A stretch of 64,000 bases of DNA from an uncultured bacterium. Lineage in GTDB: Bacteria; Pseudomonadota; Alphaproteobacteria; Sphingomonadales; Sphingomonadaceae. Positions 1 through 8,984 of the stretch are shown in pieces. The stretch covers positions 350,456 through 414,455 of the forward strand of contig CALOGB020000055.1 of NCBI GenBank assembly GCA_942636505.2, read 5' to 3'. Under the pieces are notes generated by a model. The model was not told the origin of the DNA. It searched no databases and saw nothing but the letters and a program-made list of their open reading frames with translations. Each line of letters starts with the position of its first letter. Position 1 is the stretch's first letter. A program made the translations under genes and the position numbers.

Positions 1-1401
1 GTTGAGATCGTCCTTCACGTGGATACCGAAATCCCAGCCCGCGAAAATCGGCGAGCCACCGGACGGCTGGATCACGTCGTTAGCGACGAGCTCCTCGATC
101 CCGCGAGTCTGGCTGACCCAGTCGAGCGCGCCCGTGCCGGGCGGTACGTCGGCGTAGAACATGCCCATGCCCGCCGCGACCCAGACCCGGTTCGGCACGG
201 CGGGATCGAACATCATGTCCGCGGTCGTGAAGAACGGTGCGTTGGCGACGCGGAGCCAGGGGGGATCGCCCTCCCCGGCCTTCGCGCTGTGCGATACGCT
301 GTTCCAGGTCTCGCCGCCGTCTGTGCTGGCATAGCCCTGCCCGCCGCGATCGACGACGATCACCTGGTCGGCTCGCGGATTGGCGGCGACGGCGGCGTAT
401 TCGCGCACGGTCAGGCCGAGGTCCGCGGTCAGATCGCGCCAGCGTCCGTCGCGGTACGACCAGATCGACTTGGTCAGATCATCGACGCCGAAGAACGTGC
501 CGCGACGATCGAACGTACCGCGCTGGAGCGTCATTGGCTGCACGCCGACTGCCGGAAGCGGCCGGAACGTCGCGCCCGCATCATTGGACACGAACATGCC
601 CGCACCCGATGCGAGCGCGAACAGCCGCCCGGTCGGCTTGCCGCCGGCGGGTCGTTCGAACCAGAGCATCGTGCCGGGCGTCTGCGCGCCGGCATCGGGC
701 TTGCGATCCTTGCTGACCGGGACCGAGCCGACATGGGCCCACTGCGCGCCGCCATCGGTCGAGCGCCACAGCCCGGTCGCGGGGGTGCCGAGCAGGACGA
801 TGTCCGGATTGGTCGGATCGACCGCCATGAACGGGCCGTGGAGGCGGAACTCGCTGTTCGCGTCCCACACCATCGGGAAGGGATTGCCGGCGTTGGGCTG
901 AACCCAGTGCCTGCCGGTATCGTCGGAGCGATAGACCCGGCCCTGCAATGCCATGTAGATGCGTTGCGCGCGCGAGGGGGCGACGACGATCTCGTACGCA
1001 CCCGCGGCGGCGCCGTTCTGCGTGCGGATGCTGTCGGGCATCGACGCGGCGGTGACGAGCTGGCTCCAGCGGTTCGCCGACGCGTCCCAGATATACGCAC
1101 CGTAGACGTCGGTGCGCGCGACGAAGGTCTTGCCCGACGCATCGCTCGACAGGCCGGAGATCATGCCGCCGCCACCGATCGCGACGTGCTTCCACTGATA
1201 GGCTTCGGATGCGACCGGGCCACCCGCCTGCGACAAAGCGCGCGGTGCGGCGTGCGCCTGGTGGTCGCCCCCGAACCAGAAGGCGGCGATCCCGGCGGCG
1301 AGCGCGAGCAGCATCACGACGCCCAGGATCCACGGCCAGCGACGGCGGCGGGGCTGGACGAAATCCTCGTAGCGGACGGTGCGGCGTACATGTGGTTCCA
1401 T
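1..1401 (-). CDS. Membrane-anchored BNR/Asp-box repeat protein (partial, runs off left edge)
   Basis: The frame opens with ATG at 1401 and stays open for 467 codons to base 1, so the C-terminus is missing. Residues 1-22 are basic (MEPHVRRTVRYEDF), followed by a membrane segment at about 23-42 and then a long exported region. Several Asp-box motifs of the S-x-D-x-G-x-x-W type are visible (RSDDTGRHW, RSTDGGAQW, ASTDGGETW), the signature of beta-propellers in sialidases and GH74 xyloglucanase-like proteins. It lies at the end of a polysaccharide gene series, 37 bp below the wecG-like gene, so a role in polysaccharide binding, trimming or export is plausible. That role is inferred; no catalytic residues were identified. 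Confidence 0.75.
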   Translation of the reverse strand, partial: MEPHVRRTVRYEDFVQPRRRRWPWILGVVMLLALAAGIAAFWFGGDHQAHAAPRALSQAGGPVASEAYQWKHVAIGGGGMISGLSSDASGKTFVARTDVYGAYIWDASANRWSQLVTAASMPDSIRTQNGAAAGAYEIVVAPSRAQRIYMALQGRVYRSDDTGRHWVQPNAGNPFPMVWDANSEFRLHGPFMAVDPTNPDIVLLGTPATGLWRSTDGGAQWAHVGSVPVSKDRKPDAGAQTPGTMLWFERPAGGKPTGRLFALASGAGMFVSNDAGATFRPLPAVGVQPMTLQRGTFDRRGTFFGVDDLTKSIWSYRDGRWRDLTADLGLTVREYAAVAANPRADQVIVVDRGGQGYASTDGGETWNSVSHSAKAGEGDPPWLRVANAPFFTTADMMFDPAVPNRVWVAAGMGMFYADVPPGTGALDWVSQTRGIEELVANDVIQPSGGSPIFAGWDFGIHVKDDLN

Positions 1402-1438
1402 CGAACTCCCTGCCGATCCCGGCCCCGCGCGAGGGCTG

Positions 1439-2194
1439 TCAATCATGCGTTCTGGTTGCCAGATAGTAGATCGCGACCGGACTTGTCACGAGATAGCGCC
1501 AGCCAAGCCGCACCGGTTCGCGCGCGGCGCGGTAGAGCCACTCCAGCCCGGTCGCCTGCATCCAGTTCGGCGCGCGCGATACGCCGCCGCCGTAATGATC
1601 GAAAAGCCCGCCACAGGTCCGGATCCACGCGACCCCGCCGAGCAGATGGCGGTTGTCGAGCGCGAACCGCTCCTGCGCGGGGCTGCCCATGCCTATCCAC
1701 AATACGTCGGCGCCGGACGCGCGGACCTTCGCGCAGATATCCGGGATCGCGTCGGGCGAGAAGAATCCGTGACGCGTGCCGACGACCTTGAGGCCGGGAA
1801 AGCGGCTGCGGAGATGTTGGGCGGCACGGGCCGCGACACCCGGTCGCGAGCCGAGGAAGAAGAAGCGGATGTCGTCGCGCGCGGCGATAGTGGCCGCGTC
1901 GAGCAGGAAATCGGTGGTGGCGATACGCTCCTCGAGCGGTTCGCGGCACAAGAGCCGGCTGGCGAACACCAGCGGCATGCCGTCCGCATCGACGATATCC
2001 GCGCCGTCGATCAGCCGTCGATACTCCTGGTCGCGGTTGTACGCGGCGATCACGCTGCCATTGGCCGAGGTGACGATCCGCGGTTCCGCCAGCGTCCCGG
2101 CCCGCGCACGCGCCGTGTCAGCGAGCATCAGTGCCGCGAGTTCGTCGCGCCGCAGCCGGGCGATCTTCATGCCGCCGATCGTGGCGGTCCGCAC
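1439..2194 (-). CDS. WecG/TagA/CpsF family glycosyltransferase
   Basis: A 251-residue protein of normal length for this family, which transfers a sugar (often N-acetylmannosaminuronic acid, glucuronic acid or mannose) onto a lipid-linked saccharide at the inner face of the cytoplasmic membrane. Visible family blocks are VTSANGSV near residue 42, the ADGMPLVFASRL block with the conserved Asp, FFLGSRPG, and WIGMGSPAQERF near residue 170. It is separated from the membrane-protein gene upstream by about 180 bp, the only real gap in the minus-strand polysaccharide series, so it may have its own promoter. Family assignment is firm; the donor sugar is unknown. Confidence 0.9.
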   Translation of the reverse strand: MRTATIGGMKIARLRRDELAALMLADTARARAGTLAEPRIVTSANGSVIAAYNRDQEYRRLIDGADIVDADGMPLVFASRLLCREPLEERIATTDFLLDAATIAARDDIRFFFLGSRPGVAARAAQHLRSRFPGLKVVGTRHGFFSPDAIPDICAKVRASGADVLWIGMGSPAQERFALDNRHLLGGVAWIRTCGGLFDHYGGGVSRAPNWMQATGLEWLYRAAREPVRLGWRYLVTSPVAIYYLATRTHD

Positions 2195-2375
2195 GCGGCC
2201 TTCATCGACAGCGGACGCAACGACGGCATTCGGCGCAGTATTGTGATGATCGCGTTCGAACAGCGGCTCGTCTCCCCGTCCAGATCTTACAAGACCGCAA
2301 ACGTCTGACCTGTATTGGGGATGCTATGCGCGGGCCTGCCAAGCGATTGCAACCCCAGGTCCGCAATTGCGGACG

Positions 2376-3977
2376 TTACGGTGCCAGTCGATAGACGTCG
2401 TATACTTCATCGCCCGATGCGGTCCGCAGTGTCGCGAGCTTGGTGGTCGCCGCGCGGAACTTGGCGATGTCGTCCGGATCGAGGACCAGAGGCCCGAACG
2501 TGCCGCGATCGATCACTGCGCGCTCCCTCACATCGTCGAGCGACACGGAGAGCAGGATAACGACCGGCCTGCGCGTAGCCGCGGTGAGGCGCTTTGCAGT
2601 CGCGAGCAGGCGACCCGGGCTCATCGGCGCGGTCTCGGCCAGCGTCATCGGCACGAGTGACGTGAACCGGTCGCGCCTGACCGACCAGGTCGGGTTCGCG
2701 CCGTAATAGGCGATGCTCTCGATCAGGAAGTCCGGGTCGGCGATCACGACCGACCGGGACAGGCCCTTGGTCGCGAGCAGTTCGACGAGCGCCTTCGCCT
2801 CGCCCTGCGGCTGCGACTGCGCCGCCTGGACGACGGCGCGCGCGGTCGCGGGAAGCTGTGCGGCGAGCAAGGCGAGGAAGGCGATGCGGCCGATCCGCTC
2901 TGCGCGGCGGGCCAATACCGTGTCGTGCCAGCCGCCAAACCCCTTAGCCGTCAGCCAGTGCAACACGACGAAGAACACGATCAGCAACGCGTCGTGGCGA
3001 TAGTGGCCCGGGTAGACGAACACGAACAGCAGTTGCAGGCCAGCCAGCGCTGCGATCGCGGCGACGAGGGCTGCGGGGCGGCGTGCAAAAGCGGCGACGC
3101 TGCCGGTGACGAGCACCGCCGCCAGGATCGTGACCGGCAGGCTCGCGTTGAAATTGCCGAAGATCCGCTGGAACTCGACCCCGGGTATGAGGTGGAGCAG
3201 CGTCTGGCCGAGGCTCCGGTGCACGGCGGCGGGGGCGTCCTCGACGGACGGATAGACCGACACGAATGCGAGCAACGCGCCGGCGCCGGCGGCGATCATC
3301 GCGGTGAGCCATTGCCGCTTCGCCCGGCTCCAGCCCCAACCCTCCTGCGCGATCAGGTCGCCAAGCCAGAAGATACCGAACGCACCGGCCAGCACGACCG
3401 CATGGACGTTGGCGTTGCACAGCAGGAACAACAGGCCGCCGAGGATCAGCGGGTGATACCGGCCGCGCTTCCGAACTTTTGGATAGGCCCAGGCGACAAG
3501 CAACAGCAGCAGCATCGCGAGCCCGTAGTTCCGCGCCATCACGACATAGTCGAACGTCGCGAACCCGCCGAACAGCGTCAGGATCATCACCGGGACGGAC
3601 AGGCGGGCGACGAACACGAGGATCGCCGCGGCAACGATGCCGATCGCCAGCGCGAGGCCCGGCAAGACGAGTTTCGTCCCCAACAGGTCGGTGCTGAACC
3701 GCAGGAGCACATGCCAGAGCAACGGGTGCCCATAACCACGCGCTGCCGCCGGCATGTCGAGGATCGACGCCCCTTGCGTCGCGAGGCTGAGCGCGCGGAC
3801 CTCGTCGCGCCACATCACGTGATGCGCGACCAGGAACGTGACGAGCGCGAGCCATGCGACGAAGATCAGGAGGCGTAGCGGCCAATGACGTGCCGGCGGT
3901 CGAGCGGCGCCATCTTGAGCGGGAAACAGCCCGTCCACCAGTTCCCACAATCGCGCCGAACCCATCGCGCGGGCCAT
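2376..3977 (-). CDS. Polytopic membrane protein, GT-C-like (putative lipid-sugar-dependent glycosyltransferase)
   Basis: A 533-residue protein with many hydrophobic segments from about residue 31 to 350 and a soluble C-terminal domain of roughly 160 residues. Just after the first membrane segment there is an acidic WRDEVRAL motif. This resembles the first-loop Asp/Glu motif of GT-C enzymes (ArnT/PMT/GT39-like). The ATG at 3977 overlaps the TGA of the polymerase gene upstream by one base, so the two are probably translationally coupled. A later ATG at 3965 is an alternative start. The role in adding a sugar or other group to the growing polysaccharide is inferred from fold and context. Confidence 0.65.
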   Translation of the reverse strand: MARAMGSARLWELVDGLFPAQDGAARPPARHWPLRLLIFVAWLALVTFLVAHHVMWRDEVRALSLATQGASILDMPAAARGYGHPLLWHVLLRFSTDLLGTKLVLPGLALAIGIVAAAILVFVARLSVPVMILTLFGGFATFDYVVMARNYGLAMLLLLLVAWAYPKVRKRGRYHPLILGGLLFLLCNANVHAVVLAGAFGIFWLGDLIAQEGWGWSRAKRQWLTAMIAAGAGALLAFVSVYPSVEDAPAAVHRSLGQTLLHLIPGVEFQRIFGNFNASLPVTILAAVLVTGSVAAFARRPAALVAAIAALAGLQLLFVFVYPGHYRHDALLIVFFVVLHWLTAKGFGGWHDTVLARRAERIGRIAFLALLAAQLPATARAVVQAAQSQPQGEAKALVELLATKGLSRSVVIADPDFLIESIAYYGANPTWSVRRDRFTSLVPMTLAETAPMSPGRLLATAKRLTAATRRPVVILLSVSLDDVRERAVIDRGTFGPLVLDPDDIAKFRAATTKLATLRTASGDEVYDVYRLAP

Positions 3978-5347
3978 CAGCGGCGCGACAGCCGGGCCGG
4001 CCTCCGCAACAACCGCGTCATCCGCCCACGCAGCGCATGATGTGCGCCAGGGCTAGCATCGGACTCGCGATAGGTGATCGCGATCGCGATCAACAGGAAC
4101 ACTTCGACGAGCGACGCGGTGTTCAGCAACGTGGATTCGGCCAGATTATGCCCGGCGCAGAAGATGATGATCGCCACCAGCAGCGATCGCCGCGGCTTGC
4201 CGATCGACTGGCTGAGCAACAGCCGCAGCAACGGCCAGACGATCATCATGACGATCGCCAACAACAGGCCGGGCAGGCCGATCGTGACGAGCAGGTCGAG
4301 GAAGCCGTTATGCCCATGCGCGGCATACACCGCGACCCAACCACTCGTCAGCGTCCAGATCGGACTGTCCGGGCCGATTTGCCAGAACGAACTGAAGCCG
4401 GCGCCGGTCCAGAGATGCTCGCGCGCATATTCGAACAGCAGCGGCCAGATCGCGCCACGGCCGGTCAAGGCACCGGGATCGTTGACGAAATCGCTCAGCG
4501 CGGTGAGGTTTACGAACAGTATCTGCAACGCCAGCCCGACGACCATCGCAAGGCAGATCCCGACGGCGAAGCGGTGGCTGGCATCATAGGGCCGGATCGC
4601 AAAACCCATCGCCAGCGCGAGGACGAGCGACAATTCCGACGTGCTCGAATGCGTATAATACAGGAAGATCGTCGCCGCCGCGATCACCAGCGCGGAAACG
4701 ATTCGCGGAAACTGCCGGTTGTCGAACGTGAAGAACAGCACGGTGAATGCGCATGCCGCACCCGCGACGTTCTTGTGCGGAATGATCCCGCGCCAGTCAC
4801 CGACCACCGATGATTCCTCGCCGAACACCTCCGAATGGACGCCGTAGGGCGTCAGGAACACCATCAGGTAATTGACGATCAGCACCGCGATCAACACGTA
4901 GCGAATGAGCTTCAGTGCGCGTTCGGTACCGAGGTCGTTGATCTGCCGGAACGTCACCCAGACGACGAGCGCGGTCAGTGATATGCGCCGGAACGAGATG
5001 AACGGCGCGATCGCCCAGGTCACCGAGAAGAAGCAATAGGCGAGCAACAGCGCAAGTCCGAGGGGGATGCAGAACAGTTGACGCTTGCTCGGCATGCCGC
5101 TGCCCGCGAGCAGCATCACGAAGATGACGACGTGCAGCACCTGGTTGGCCGCGTCGCCCTGGCCGATCGCCCCGGAAAACGCCCATTCCTGAAACGCCGA
5201 CGTGCCGACCAGCACCAGCGCGAGGAAGACCACGAAACACGCGTTGGCGATGGCGTAGCGCCGACGCGTACGCAGGCGCGTCGCGCGTTGCTGGGGCGTG
5301 ATCGGCCCCGCTGCGGGTCGTCGCGCTACGTTGATCGCCGTCGCCAT
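3977..5347 (-). CDS. O-antigen ligase / Wzy-type polysaccharide polymerase
   Basis: A 456-residue polytopic membrane protein with about ten hydrophobic segments. The Wzy_C signature lies near residues 300-365: a GRGAIWPLLFEYAREHLWTG block, then AGFSSFW, then a His-containing HGHNGFLDLLVTIG block followed by a membrane helix. In polysaccharide loci such proteins polymerise undecaprenol-linked repeat units in the periplasm, or ligate them. The gene lies 9 bp below a GT4 gene and overlaps the next gene by one base. With the Wzx-like flippase in the same series, a Wzx/Wzy-dependent exopolysaccharide pathway is likely. Polymerase and ligase functions cannot be separated by eye. Confidence 0.85.
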   Translation of the reverse strand: MATAINVARRPAAGPITPQQRATRLRTRRRYAIANACFVVFLALVLVGTSAFQEWAFSGAIGQGDAANQVLHVVIFVMLLAGSGMPSKRQLFCIPLGLALLLAYCFFSVTWAIAPFISFRRISLTALVVWVTFRQINDLGTERALKLIRYVLIAVLIVNYLMVFLTPYGVHSEVFGEESSVVGDWRGIIPHKNVAGAACAFTVLFFTFDNRQFPRIVSALVIAAATIFLYYTHSSTSELSLVLALAMGFAIRPYDASHRFAVGICLAMVVGLALQILFVNLTALSDFVNDPGALTGRGAIWPLLFEYAREHLWTGAGFSSFWQIGPDSPIWTLTSGWVAVYAAHGHNGFLDLLVTIGLPGLLLAIVMMIVWPLLRLLLSQSIGKPRRSLLVAIIIFCAGHNLAESTLLNTASLVEVFLLIAIAITYRESDASPGAHHALRGRMTRLLRRPARLSRR

Positions 5348-5356
5348 GACCTGTTC

Positions 5357-6484
5357 CTATCGCGCCGGTGCCGCGGGAGCCAGTACCGCCTCGTACCGAT
5401 CCAGCATTCGCGCGTTCGACGCCTCGCCGCCGAGCCGCGCGGCGAGATCCGCCCAGTGCGACCGGCGTGCGGGATCGTCCTGCAATCCCCGGAGTGCGGT
5501 TGCCAGCGCGGCCGGATCCTCGAGCGGCACGACGATCCCACACCGCGTTCCGTCGCGTGCGGTGATGCCCTCGACCTGCACCGGCACGTCCGACACGACC
5601 AGCGGCAGGCCTAGCCGCGCGGCCTCGATCAGCGCGAGGCTGTGCCCCTCGTAGCGGCTGACCTGGACGAAGACGTCGGCGGACGCAGCCTTGGCGAGCG
5701 CGGCGTCGCGCGGGATCAGGCCGGCGAAGGTCACGCGGTCGCCGAGATCCAGGTCCGCGACGAGCGTGCCCAACGCCGCCTCGTCCTCGCCACCGCCGAC
5801 GATCTCCAGATCCGCGCCCGGCATTTGGGCCATGGCGCGGATCAGCATCGGATAGTTCTTCTGGTGGGACAGCCGCCCCAGCGCGACCAAGCGCAACCGA
5901 TCGCCCCCCGCCTTTGCCCGAGGCAAGGCATCGAGGACCCGTTCGACCCGCTCCGACAGCGCGTTGTGGATCGTGAGCGTCCGCGCGCGATAGGTGGCAG
6001 GCTTGTGCGCCAGCGTCGCGCCGACCGCGTCCGACACGCTGATGATCCCGGCGACACACGGCAAACTGCCGGTCCAGCCGTCGATCCGGTCGAGCAGGCG
6101 GTTATGCGTATCGGTCGGCGAGTGATGCGACAGGAACACGCGCGTCTGCACGCGCGCGATCGTCACCGCGAGCGGGAGCAGCACGTTGGCGGCAGGCATC
6201 GCCGACACGACCGCGGCGGGTCGCTCGCGGCGCAAATAGCGGACCAGCGCCGCGAACGTGCGGACCGCGCCGAGCGCCGATCGCGGGCGGGCGTCGGCGA
6301 CGTGGTGCCAGACCGCCATGTCGACGCCTTCGCCCTCTGCATCCGCCGGCGGATAGAGGACGAAGCGCTTCACCGGATGGCCGCGCGCGATCAGTCCCTC
6401 GGCGATGTCGTCCCAGAGTTCGCGCAAGCCGCCGGCCGTCGAATGCGTCATCGTAAAATGGATAGCGCCGGTTCGAGCCGTCAT
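5357..6484 (-). CDS. Glycosyltransferase family 4 (GT-B fold)
   Basis: A 375-residue cytoplasmic glycosyltransferase. The C-terminal Rossmann half carries the usual GT4 blocks: VALGRLSHQKNYPMLIRAM, LEIVGGGEDEAAL and VQVSRYEGHSLALIEA, the last being the E-x7-E donor-binding motif. Its N-terminal GGLRELWDDIAEGL glycine-rich loop fits the acceptor half. The ATG at 6484 overlaps the stop of the upstream GT4 gene (ATGA). It is one of three GT4 enzymes in this series that probably assemble the lipid-linked repeat unit; the sugar specificity is not readable. Confidence 0.88.
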   Translation of the reverse strand: MTARTGAIHFTMTHSTAGGLRELWDDIAEGLIARGHPVKRFVLYPPADAEGEGVDMAVWHHVADARPRSALGAVRTFAALVRYLRRERPAAVVSAMPAANVLLPLAVTIARVQTRVFLSHHSPTDTHNRLLDRIDGWTGSLPCVAGIISVSDAVGATLAHKPATYRARTLTIHNALSERVERVLDALPRAKAGGDRLRLVALGRLSHQKNYPMLIRAMAQMPGADLEIVGGGEDEAALGTLVADLDLGDRVTFAGLIPRDAALAKAASADVFVQVSRYEGHSLALIEAARLGLPLVVSDVPVQVEGITARDGTRCGIVVPLEDPAALATALRGLQDDPARRSHWADLAARLGGEASNARMLDRYEAVLAPAAPAR

Positions 6485-7650
6485 GCCGGCCCGTCCAGCG
6501 CGGCGACGGTATGCGCCGACAGCCAGGCGCGATCCTCGGCATCGTCACGCACCCAGCGATCGATCATCTCGCCCCATTTTACCGGGTTCTGCATCCGGTG
6601 CCACGCCGCCGCCGACCCTTGCGACACCCGTGCATACAGCGCCGGATGGGTCATCAGCCGCGCTATAGCATCGGCCAGTGCGCGCGGCTTGCCGGCTGCG
6701 AACACCAGCGCGCTCTCGCCGTCTTCCAGATGCCCGTCGAACATCGGATGGTCCGACGCGATCACCGGCGTGCGCGACGCGAGCCCCTCGAACAGCGTCA
6801 GCGGCAGGCCTTCGGGGAAGTTGTGGCGGCTGGGGACGATCACCGCATCGGCCGCCTGCATCATCGCCGGGATCGCACCGTTCGGGACGAGCCCGAGAAA
6901 CCGGACGCGGTCGGCGACGCCGAGGCGTGTCGCGAGCGCCGCGAACTTGTCCGTTGCACCCAGGCCTGCGACATCGAGCCGGACGTCGAGGCGGTCCTTC
7001 AGCAACGCCACCGCGCGGACCAGGTCGCCGACGCCCTTCTTCGCGCTGATCGAGCCGACGAACAGCAGCGTGAAGGGCGGTCCCGACGCGCGCGTCTTGC
7101 AGGCCTGCGTCTCGGGCGTGCGATCGTGCGGGAAATCCCATGCGAGCACCTTGTCCGCGCGCACCCCGATCCCAACCAGCGCCCGTGCGGCATTGGCACC
7201 GTGATTGGCGACCAGCGTCACGCGGAGATCGTTGAGCAGCGTCGGCAGCCGCCTGAACCGGACCCAGCGATAATAGGGATTGGCGAACGAATCGGCCATG
7301 ATCACGCCCAGCCGGACGTCGTGCTCGAGTCCCCAGCGGATCAGCGGCAGCATCGGCCCGAACACGATCAGGTGAGTCGGCGCGAACCGTTCGATCAACG
7401 CCAGCACCGGTGCGGGATCCTGGTCCGGGTTGGTATCGGCGCCGATCACCGTCACGCCGCTGTCGAGCGTCTCCCAATAAGACGGCGCGAGCGAGCACAG
7501 GAAGCCGACCGCCTCGTGCTGCGCCTGCCACGCGGCGAGCTGGTCGAGAACATAGCCATGGCCGTAATAGGTCTCGCCCCCGGTGGCGCGGCGCAGGCGG
7601 TCGGCCTCGCGGTAGTCGCCGGCATAATGGACGATCAGCAGCCGGGTCAT
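6481..7650 (-). CDS. Glycosyltransferase family 4 (GT-B fold)
   Basis: The ATG at 7650 (MTRLLIVHYAG) gives 389 residues. The frame stays open much further upstream but there only shadows the flippase gene. GT4 blocks are present: [35 protein letters not shown], and the donor-site region VIVPSRHNFPEGLPLTLFEG. The start overlaps the flippase stop as ATGA, and the stop overlaps the next GT4 start in the same way. This tight coupling suggests stoichiometric production of the repeat-unit assembly enzymes. Substrate unknown. Confidence 0.88.
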   Translation of the reverse strand: MTRLLIVHYAGDYREADRLRRATGGETYYGHGYVLDQLAAWQAQHEAVGFLCSLAPSYWETLDSGVTVIGADTNPDQDPAPVLALIERFAPTHLIVFGPMLPLIRWGLEHDVRLGVIMADSFANPYYRWVRFRRLPTLLNDLRVTLVANHGANAARALVGIGVRADKVLAWDFPHDRTPETQACKTRASGPPFTLLFVGSISAKKGVGDLVRAVALLKDRLDVRLDVAGLGATDKFAALATRLGVADRVRFLGLVPNGAIPAMMQAADAVIVPSRHNFPEGLPLTLFEGLASRTPVIASDHPMFDGHLEDGESALVFAAGKPRALADAIARLMTHPALYARVSQGSAAAWHRMQNPVKWGEMIDRWVRDDAEDRAWLSAHTVAALDGPA

Positions 7651-8984
7651 CCGATCCTCCCGAGGCCCGCGAGCGGCGAGCCGAACCCGAGCTGCCAGCG
7701 GACCGCGAGCATCACCGCGAATACCGCGCAGGCCGCCCCGATCGCGAGCGCGTCCTGCCGCCAGAAGCTCATCCGCACGCGGTGCAGGCCGACCGCGATA
7801 TAGCCATATTGGAGCAGCTCGGTGACCGCGACCGCGACGACCGCGCCGGGAAAGCCCGCCAACCGGTGGCCGGTTGGCAGTAATATGGCGAGCGTCGCCA
7901 GCCGCATCATGTTGGCGACGCTCGCATAAAAGGGCCGTCCGGCGCTGAGCAGCAACGCCTCGTTGAGGTTGGACAATACCGCGAACACCGCGCCGCCGAG
8001 CAGCACCGACAGCATCCAGCTCGCCGCCTGGTAGCGTGGGTCGTAGATCATCAGGATCAGGCCATCCGCGATCGACGCCGCCAGCGCCAGCGCGGCGCAA
8101 ACACCGAGCGTGAACACCGCGCGCGAGCCGGCGATCGCCGCTATCTGCCCCGCCCGGTCGCCTTCGGAAACGCTGGCAAGCGCGGGGAAGATGATCTGAT
8201 AGCTCATCCGCCGAGCGAGCGTGGTCGGCAGCTCGGCGATCGCGCGCGCAATGCCGTAGATGCCGAGCAGCGCAAGCGGCGCGACCCGGCCGAGATACAG
8301 CCGGTCGAGATTGGTCGCGGCGTACATCACCAGCGAGGTGATCGCGATCCACTTGCCGAAATGGATGATCCGCCGCACGACGTCGCGATCGAAGCGGAGG
8401 CGCTGGCCGGGATCTGGCAGCAGGTAGCTCAGCGCCGAGCGGACGGCGACCGCGAGGACGAGGCCGATGACCGGCGCCCAGACCGAGCGCAGCCACGCCG
8501 CCAGCGCGACCTGCACCGCGAACGCCAGCGCCTCGCACGACAGTTCGAACAGGTTGCGGCGGCGGACCTCCATCTGCTTGACCAGCACGAAGATCGCGGT
8601 CGAGTGCGCACCACCGATCATCGGCGACAGCGCAGCGACCAGGAAGATGCGGACGTCGATGCCGTAGGCGTGCGCGAGGAACGGCGCGGCGATCAGGAAG
8701 ACCAGGCTCAACAGCACACCGCGCAGCAGTTGCAGCGTCCAGGCGGTGTCGCGGAACTGGCGGTCGAGCCCGTCGCGGTGGTGGATGATGTTCTGCTCGA
8801 TCCCGACATCGGTCAGCAGCTCGACGCCGAGGCGGATCGCGTTGACGACCACCATGACGCCCAGGATCTCCGGCGCGAGCAGGTAGGCGAGGACGATGTT
8901 GAGCCCGAACTTCAGCCCGGCGGACACGACGAAGGTGCCCGCGGTCCAGACGAACTTGCCGAGATAGCCGGACGCGGTACTCAT
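7647..8984 (-). CDS. Wzx-like polysaccharide flippase (MOP superfamily)
   Basis: The ATG at 8984 (MSTASGYLGKFVWTAG) gives 445 residues with about 12 to 14 hydrophobic segments, the size of PST/Wzx flippases that move undecaprenol-linked repeat units across the inner membrane. The N-terminal region with GLKFGLNIVLAYLLAPEILG and a polar VGIEQNIIHH stretch resembles the oligosaccharide flippase family. It overlaps the GT2 gene upstream (ATGA) and the GT4 gene downstream (ATGA). The nearby Wzy-type polymerase supports a Wzx/Wzy pathway. A longer in-frame extension upstream of 8984 is out of place because it runs inside the GT2 gene. Confidence 0.87.
   Translation of the reverse strand: MSTASGYLGKFVWTAGTFVVSAGLKFGLNIVLAYLLAPEILGVMVVVNAIRLGVELLTDVGIEQNIIHHRDGLDRQFRDTAWTLQLLRGVLLSLVFLIAAPFLAHAYGIDVRIFLVAALSPMIGGAHSTAIFVLVKQMEVRRRNLFELSCEALAFAVQVALAAWLRSVWAPVIGLVLAVAVRSALSYLLPDPGQRLRFDRDVVRRIIHFGKWIAITSLVMYAATNLDRLYLGRVAPLALLGIYGIARAIAELPTTLARRMSYQIIFPALASVSEGDRAGQIAAIAGSRAVFTLGVCAALALAASIADGLILMIYDPRYQAASWMLSVLLGGAVFAVLSNLNEALLLSAGRPFYASVANMMRLATLAILLPTGHRLAGFPGAVVAVAVTELLQYGYIAVGLHRVRMSFWRQDALAIGAACAVFAVMLAVRWQLGFGSPLAGLGRIG

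Noticed and set aside
19..1791. Long plus-strand open frame (590 codons) at the left edge
   Set aside because: Arg/Ala/Asp-rich composition with no domain pattern; it is opposite the BNR-repeat and WecG genes, which show clear motifs on the minus strand.
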